64,000 nucleotides of DNA from a virus, in IMG/VR virus record IMGVR_UViG_3300024299_000645, positions 103,437 to 167,436 of that record; one strand, 5' to 3'. The notes under the pieces were generated by a model. That model was not told the DNA's origin and did no database searches. It worked only from the letters and a program-made list of their open reading frames with translations. This document shows, in pieces, positions 60,026-64,000 of this stretch; the stretch's first letter is position 1, and each line of letters starts with the position of its first letter. A program made the position numbers and the translations under genes.

Positions 60026-60063
60026 AGGGTAAGGGGTCTTAGATTTCCTTACCCTTTTTTTTT
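60025..60063 (+). terminator. Rho-independent terminator after gp23
   Basis: Perfect 10-base stem AAGGGTAAGG (60025-60034) / CCTTACCCTT (60047-60056) with a 12-base loop and a continuous T-run to 60063. One of the strongest terminators in the window, placed after the most heavily expressed gene. Confidence 0.93.
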
Positions 60064-60071
60064 GAGGTTTC

Positions 60072-60587
60072 ATGGCAGCAACAAAACAACCAGACAATAT
60101 AAATTATCTTTCGCCTACTGGATTCAGGTTCTCTTGTCAAGCTCTTCCTGAAACACAATTCTATTGCTCACAGGCGGTAATACCTGGAGTATCTATCACA
60201 GAAATACCAGTAGCAACCCCCCACAGACAACATTGGGTAGCAGGTGATAATCTTGTATATGATGAATTTACTATCACAATGATAGTAGATGAATATATGC
60301 GAAATTGGCAAGAAATTCAGGAATGGATACTTGGATTAGGTAAGCCAGAAAGTTTTCAACAATATGAAAGAGCTAAAGCTGCAGATAAAATTAAAACACA
60401 AGGCTCTTTATTTGTACTCACCGGTTCAAAAAACCCAGCATTAAGATTTGACTTTTATGACCTATGGCCAAAATCAATATCATCAATAAACTTTGATATT
60501 CAGGCCTCTGAAATTACATATGCAACAGCAGATGTAGCTTTTCAATATAACTATTATGAAATGACGAGATTAAAACCATCAATGTAA
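60072..60587 (+). CDS. 3: gp3 tail completion / sheath terminator protein
   Basis: A 171-residue protein (T4 gp3 has 176) with the tube-like fold: QAVIPGVSITEIPVATPHRQ corresponds to T4 VPIPGIRIPVT; LVYDEFTITMIVDEYMRNWQ with EIQEWILGLGKP corresponds to FEYDPLIVRFIVDEELKSW with MYEWML. The C-terminus has FYDLWPKSISSINF. gp3 caps the tail tube. In T4 it lies elsewhere, but the gp23-gp3-uvsY-uvsW order is familiar from cyanophages. Confidence 0.85.
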   Translation: MAATKQPDNINYLSPTGFRFSCQALPETQFYCSQAVIPGVSITEIPVATPHRQHWVAGDNLVYDEFTITMIVDEYMRNWQEIQEWILGLGKPESFQQYERAKAADKIKTQGSLFVLTGSKNPALRFDFYDLWPKSISSINFDIQASEITYATADVAFQYNYYEMTRLKPSM

Positions 60588-60588
60588 T

Positions 60589-61032
60589 ATGAAATTAAGT
60601 GAAATACAGTTGTTATGGCAAAAAGATTGTCATATCGACGATACTAAATTAGATGTTGAATTATTAAAAATACCCAATCTTCATAGTAAATATTTGGAGT
60701 TATATAATGATGAATGTCTCCAACAAAGAAAATATTTCTACGAAAAAAAGAAGCTTCTAAAGTTAAAGACTATTTACTATGCTGGTAAAATGAGTCAAGA
60801 TGAATTAGAGGAACTCGGTTGGGAACCATTCATGTATAAAATTATTAAAGGATATGAACCTAAAATAGAAACATATCTTGCCGGTGATAATGATTTAATT
60901 AAAGCAGATGAAAAATTAGACTATATAAAACAGAAAGTAGATTTTCTAGAGTCAATTATCAAGTCCCTAAATACTAGAGGATATAATATTCGATCAGCAA
61001 TTGACTTTTTAAGATTTACAATGGGATCATGA
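60589..61032 (+). CDS. uvsY: UvsY recombination mediator
   Basis: A 147-residue protein (T4 UvsY has 137): MKLSEIQLLWQKDCHIDDTK at the N-terminus, then PNLHSKYLELYNDE and a helical C-terminus (YIKQKVDFLESIIKSLNTRG; IRSAIDFLRFTMG). It loads UvsX recombinase on gp32-covered ssDNA. It is coupled to uvsW by a four-base overlap (ATGA). Confidence 0.93.
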   Translation: MKLSEIQLLWQKDCHIDDTKLDVELLKIPNLHSKYLELYNDECLQQRKYFYEKKKLLKLKTIYYAGKMSQDELEELGWEPFMYKIIKGYEPKIETYLAGDNDLIKADEKLDYIKQKVDFLESIIKSLNTRGYNIRSAIDFLRFTMGS

Positions 61033-62477
61033 AGCTAAGTAAAGTAGATGATGTACATATGTTTATTGATTGTGATGCTTCGCAGGCTGCAGAGCTAAAC
61101 GACTACTTTACTTTTGAAATTCCAAATGCGAAATTTACTCCGTCATACAGAAATGGTTTCTGGGATGGAAAAATCAGATTGTTTGATGTTAGAAAAAGGC
61201 AACTGTACTATGGGTTATATGAATACGTTAAAAAGTTTTGTGAAACCGGAGACTATGAGTTACAAATTGACGAAGGTGTTACGGTCGGGGATCATAATTT
61301 TAGTGATATTGATTGCACTAGATATAGTGAACGGCTTAATTTAAACTTAACTCCGAGAGATTATCAATTACAAGCTGTTAGGCATTGTATTAATATGGAT
61401 AGATGTTTACTTCTATCACCGACAGCATCTGGTAAATCTTTCATAATATATTTGTTACTTAGGTATTTTAATACAAGAAGTTTAATAGTGGTACCAACTG
61501 TATCACTAGTACAACAAATGTATACCGATTTTCAAGAATATAGTGATGATTGGAATGTTGAAGAACATTGTCATTTAATCACTGCTGGTACAGAAAAAGA
61601 AACCGATAAACAAGTTGTAATCTCTACATGGCAATCTATCTATGCTTTGCCTAAAGATTACTTTAAAGAGTTCCGCTTTATGGTTGGCGATGAAGCACAT
61701 TTATTTAAAGCAAAATCTTTAACCTCAGTAATGAGTAAGCTAAAAAACTGTCGTTGGAAGTTTGGAACTACTGGAACTTTAGATGATTCCCAAACTCATA
61801 AATTGATCCTTGAAGGGTTATTTGGTCCTGTTTTTCAAGTTACACAAACAAAAGATTTAATTGATGCAGGATACTTAGCTCAATTTAATATACAATGTAT
61901 AGTATTCAGATATACACAAGAAGAAAAGTTATCAGCTAAAAAGTTTAATTACCAAGATGAGATTTCTTTCCTTATTAATCATGAAAAACGAAATAAATTC
62001 ATTCGTAATCTTGCATGTGATCAAACAGGAAATACATTATTATTGTATCAATTCGTTGAAAAACATGGTGAAATATTATATAATATAATACAAGAAAAGG
62101 TAAATAAAGATAGAAAAGTATTTTTTGTTCATGGAGGAGTAGATGGATCAGACAGAGAAGAAATCAGAAGAATTACTGAACAAGAGCGAGATGCTATTAT
62201 CATTGCAAGCTTTGGTACCTTTAGTACTGGTATTAATATTAGGAACCTTCACAATATCATTTTTGCTAGCCCTTCTAAATCTAAAATAAGGAACTTACAA
62301 TCAATAGGTAGAGGGTTACGAAAAGGAAGTAAAAAAGAGGAAGCTACTTTGTATGATATTTCTGATGATTTGTCTTATAAAACGTATACTAATTATACAC
62401 TCAAACATTTTAAAGAGAGAATTTCTCAATATAATGAACAACAATTTAAATATCGTATGTTTCACATTGGAATCTAA
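61029..62477 (+). CDS. uvsW: UvsW DNA/RNA helicase
   Basis: A 482-residue superfamily 2 helicase (T4 UvsW has 503). An N-terminal DNA-binding domain has SYRNGFWDGKIRLFD. The motor has LTPRDYQLQAV (Q-motif), SPTASGKS (Walker A, 130-137), MVGDEAHLFKAKSL (DEAH box), KFGTTGTLDD (motif III), IIASFGTFSTGINIRNL and LQSIGRGLRKG (motifs V and VI). It unwinds R-loops and branched DNA, helping the switch from origin- to recombination-dependent replication. Confidence 0.95.
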   Translation: MKLSKVDDVHMFIDCDASQAAELNDYFTFEIPNAKFTPSYRNGFWDGKIRLFDVRKRQLYYGLYEYVKKFCETGDYELQIDEGVTVGDHNFSDIDCTRYSERLNLNLTPRDYQLQAVRHCINMDRCLLLSPTASGKSFIIYLLLRYFNTRSLIVVPTVSLVQQMYTDFQEYSDDWNVEEHCHLITAGTEKETDKQVVISTWQSIYALPKDYFKEFRFMVGDEAHLFKAKSLTSVMSKLKNCRWKFGTTGTLDDSQTHKLILEGLFGPVFQVTQTKDLIDAGYLAQFNIQCIVFRYTQEEKLSAKKFNYQDEISFLINHEKRNKFIRNLACDQTGNTLLLYQFVEKHGEILYNIIQEKVNKDRKVFFVHGGVDGSDREEIRRITEQERDAIIIASFGTFSTGINIRNLHNIIFASPSKSKIRNLQSIGRGLRKGSKKEEATLYDISDDLSYKTYTNYTLKHFKERISQYNEQQFKYRMFHIGI

Positions 62478-62530
62478 ATTATATATTCCTCTGTGGCAAC
62501 AACATATTTATTATAACATATCTAAATAAA

Positions 62531-62573
62531 AAAATCAAGGAAAAAATAAAAAAAATAAATCCTTGATTTTATT
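62531..62573 (+). terminator. Terminator after uvsW
   Basis: Perfect 11-base inverted repeat AAAATCAAGGA (62531-62541) / TCCTTGATTTT (62560-62570) with an 18-base A-rich loop and TTTTATT on the plus strand. The opposite strand also carries a T-rich flank, but no leftward gene lies nearby. Confidence 0.7.
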
Positions 62574-62591
62574 ACAGAAATAGGGTATAAT

Positions 62592-63896
62592 ATGTCATTA
62601 AAGAAAAAATCCATCGAAGTTTTATTTGAAGATGGTAGGATATTGTTGCCTAATAATAGGTGGACACCTTATCATCAATTAGAACACGAATATATTCATG
62701 AGAATAGTATTGATTCTACATTCAGAAATACTGTTGATCTAGACTTATCTAAATGGGTCAGTGTTCTCGTAGATTATGGATATGGGGATATAGTTTGTAA
62801 TTTAAATTATTGGTTATGGTTAAATGAAATAAGACCTATTAAAATAAAGATTTTAATTGACATTACCCATGAGAAAAAAAGCTTTAATAATAAAGAATCT
62901 ACAAAAGATAAAATTGAATATTTAATACACAAACAATGGCAATCAAATATTGAATATAAGTATGTTACAATACGAAGATCTTTTGGTAATATGTTAAGGA
63001 CTTATAAAAGTGCATTCCGTGGTAAGGGATTAATGAAACATACTGATAAGAATTACCGAAGAATGTGGCATAAGTATGTACCTGTTAATTTAGAACAATA
63101 TTGGTTTACTCCTCTTTCAATGCAATTAGAATGGTTTCCAACAAAATCACAATGGGAAAATCCTAAAGAAAAAAAAGCAGTATTATATAGATATTCACCT
63201 CCTAGAGATTGGGATCTAATTACAAATTATTCTTTTGCAAATATTGGTGATAAAATGATATCACAAGATGAAAAGGAAGTTAGTAAATATTGGTCTAATT
63301 TAGAGAAAGCTTTAAAGAAAGAAAAATATAGTGTTGAATATCTTGATTATAATATGACACCGAATCAGTTATTTACAAAATTGTCTAAAGCTACAATGTT
63401 GATATCATCTAGAGGAGGCTTTTCATACTTATCGCAGCACATTGGAACCCCCACAGTTACAATTTTTCCTCCTGCGAGTATGGTTCTTAATAGAAATTAT
63501 AATGGACAACATGTTCAATTTCATAATAGATCAATTAAATTATTCGAACCAGAACATATTGCAAAAGTTGAAATTGATGAATTGGCTAAAAGAAGTACAT
63601 TAGAAAAATCTACAGCGTATTGGAAACAAACAGTATATAATACTCTTGAAAAAATGCAAACATTAGAAAATGATGTTGGGTCATTTAATTCAGCTACATC
63701 AAAAGTTTACAGAGAAGCATTACGAAAAGACGCGAACGAAAAACCGAATGAAGATTTAAGTAAAATACTCCCTATTATTCAATCGAAAGAGAATGAAGAT
63801 TGGGAAGGGAAAACTGTGAAATCAAGTATTAAAAAAGCTTTAACCAAAAAACCTAAAAAGAAAAAAGTGAAGAAGGCAAGTGGCAAGAAAAACTAA
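62592..63896 (+). CDS. GT-B-like glycosyltransferase
   Basis: A 434-residue protein. The C-terminal half has a heptosyltransferase-like nucleotide-sugar-binding pattern: KATMLISSRGGFSYLSQHIG then TPTVTIFPP, comparable with the S-x-G-G-x-x-x-x-A-x-x-x-G-x-P block of GT9-type enzymes. The N-terminal half holds DIVCNLNYWLWLNEIRPIKI, a Rossmann-type start. The last 30 residues are almost all Lys. The TATAAT directly before the ATG is too close to act as its promoter. AGGG is a weak ribosome site. It may modify virion proteins or host surface sugars. Confidence 0.6.
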   Translation: MSLKKKSIEVLFEDGRILLPNNRWTPYHQLEHEYIHENSIDSTFRNTVDLDLSKWVSVLVDYGYGDIVCNLNYWLWLNEIRPIKIKILIDITHEKKSFNNKESTKDKIEYLIHKQWQSNIEYKYVTIRRSFGNMLRTYKSAFRGKGLMKHTDKNYRRMWHKYVPVNLEQYWFTPLSMQLEWFPTKSQWENPKEKKAVLYRYSPPRDWDLITNYSFANIGDKMISQDEKEVSKYWSNLEKALKKEKYSVEYLDYNMTPNQLFTKLSKATMLISSRGGFSYLSQHIGTPTVTIFPPASMVLNRNYNGQHVQFHNRSIKLFEPEHIAKVEIDELAKRSTLEKSTAYWKQTVYNTLEKMQTLENDVGSFNSATSKVYREALRKDANEKPNEDLSKILPIIQSKENEDWEGKTVKSSIKKALTKKPKKKKVKKASGKKN

Positions 63897-64000
63897 GGGT
63901 ATTATTCATAGTATAAAGAAAGGTGTGAAAAAGAGAACTAGTATTGGTAAATCTCGACGTTCAACACCTAAAAATAAATCTAAAAAAGCTAACTTTAAAA
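63880..64000 (+). CDS. Small basic protein, 5' part (runs past window end)
   Basis: A GTG start with AGAAGG six bases upstream, overlapping the end of the previous gene by 17 bases. The visible 40 residues are Lys/Arg-rich (IHSIKKGVKKRTSIGKSRRS). The KKRTSIG...PKNKSKK pattern recurs in small proteins of marine T4-like phages. Open to the edge of the window. Function unknown. Confidence 0.55.
   Translation, partial: MARKTKGIIHSIKKGVKKRTSIGKSRRSTPKNKSKKANFK

Noticed and set aside
62563-62591. TTGATT-N17-TATAAT resembling a sigma70 promoter before the glycosyltransferase gene
   Set aside because: The predicted start point (~62598) falls inside the coding sequence after its ATG, and the -35 lies in a terminator stem; probably chance in AT-rich DNA.
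1-64000. tRNA genes, integrase, transposase or attachment sites
   Set aside because: None recognised on either strand by reading; the window is purely a lytic-phage structural and accessory region as far as can be seen.

Overview
The window is a 64 kb piece of the morphogenesis half of a T4-like myovirus genome. It is AT-rich, densely packed and without introns, tRNAs or CRISPR arrays. T4-family proteins recognised from their sequences include gp59, gp32, gp26/gp51, gp3, gp4, gp48, gp53, gp5, gp25, gp6, gp7, gp8, gp13 to gp23, UvsY and UvsW. The style is that of marine T4-like phages of the cyanophage/pelagiphage type: very large baseplate and fibre proteins, gp5 without a lysozyme domain, GP19-fold paralogues, 2OG-Fe(II) oxygenases. 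An AapJ/YhdW-type amino-acid-binding protein hints at an alphaproteobacterial host, possibly SAR11-like, but the host cannot be read from this window.

Layout. 1-1346 (+): the end of gp59, then gp32 behind a perfect sigma70-type promoter. 1366-6169 (-): gp4, an unknown conserved protein, a tail-tube-fold protein, gp26, a gp51-like extension in the -1 frame, and the tape measure. A divergent pair of T4-type late promoters (TATAAATA) at 6180-6211 separates this block from the rest. 6235-33806 (+): baseplate cap, hub and wedge (gp48, gp53, gp27-like, gp5, an unknown 1153-aa protein, gp25, gp6, gp7, gp8), a 2045-aa structural protein and a fibre-like protein. 33827-39909 (+): two Tyr-rich octapeptide-repeat proteins, a small charged protein, a glycosyltransferase and two 2OG-Fe(II) oxygenase-like proteins. 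39953-43419 (+): neck gp13, gp14, gp15 and small terminase gp16. 43422-49011 (+): an accessory/lysis island between the two terminase genes. 49012-59997 (+): gp17, gp18, two gp19 paralogues, gp20, a gp67-like core protein, gp21, gp22, gp23. 60072-62477 (+): gp3, UvsY, UvsW. 62592-64000 (+): a second glycosyltransferase-like protein and the start of a small basic protein.

The most unusual content is the island between gp16 and gp17. It encodes a membrane protein, a membrane-anchored c-type cytochrome (CxxCH), a full-length secreted amino-acid ABC-transporter binding protein, a class 3 lipase made as a lipoprotein, a protein resembling the Pycsar effector PycTM, several holin-like membrane proteins and a highly basic candidate internal head protein. 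The second highlight is a probable programmed -1 frameshift joining gp26 to a gp51-like tail just upstream of the tape measure, like lambda G/GT. It has a T_TTT_TTC heptamer, an upstream internal Shine-Dalgarno sequence and no usual start codon for the downstream frame.

Late gene expression appears to run from at least nine exact TATAAATA boxes, mostly 25-60 bases upstream of gene starts, one of them fused to the terminator of the capsid gene. No stretch longer than 300 bases lacks a gene. Family names come from reading the sequences and from memory of the T4 families; no database search was possible.
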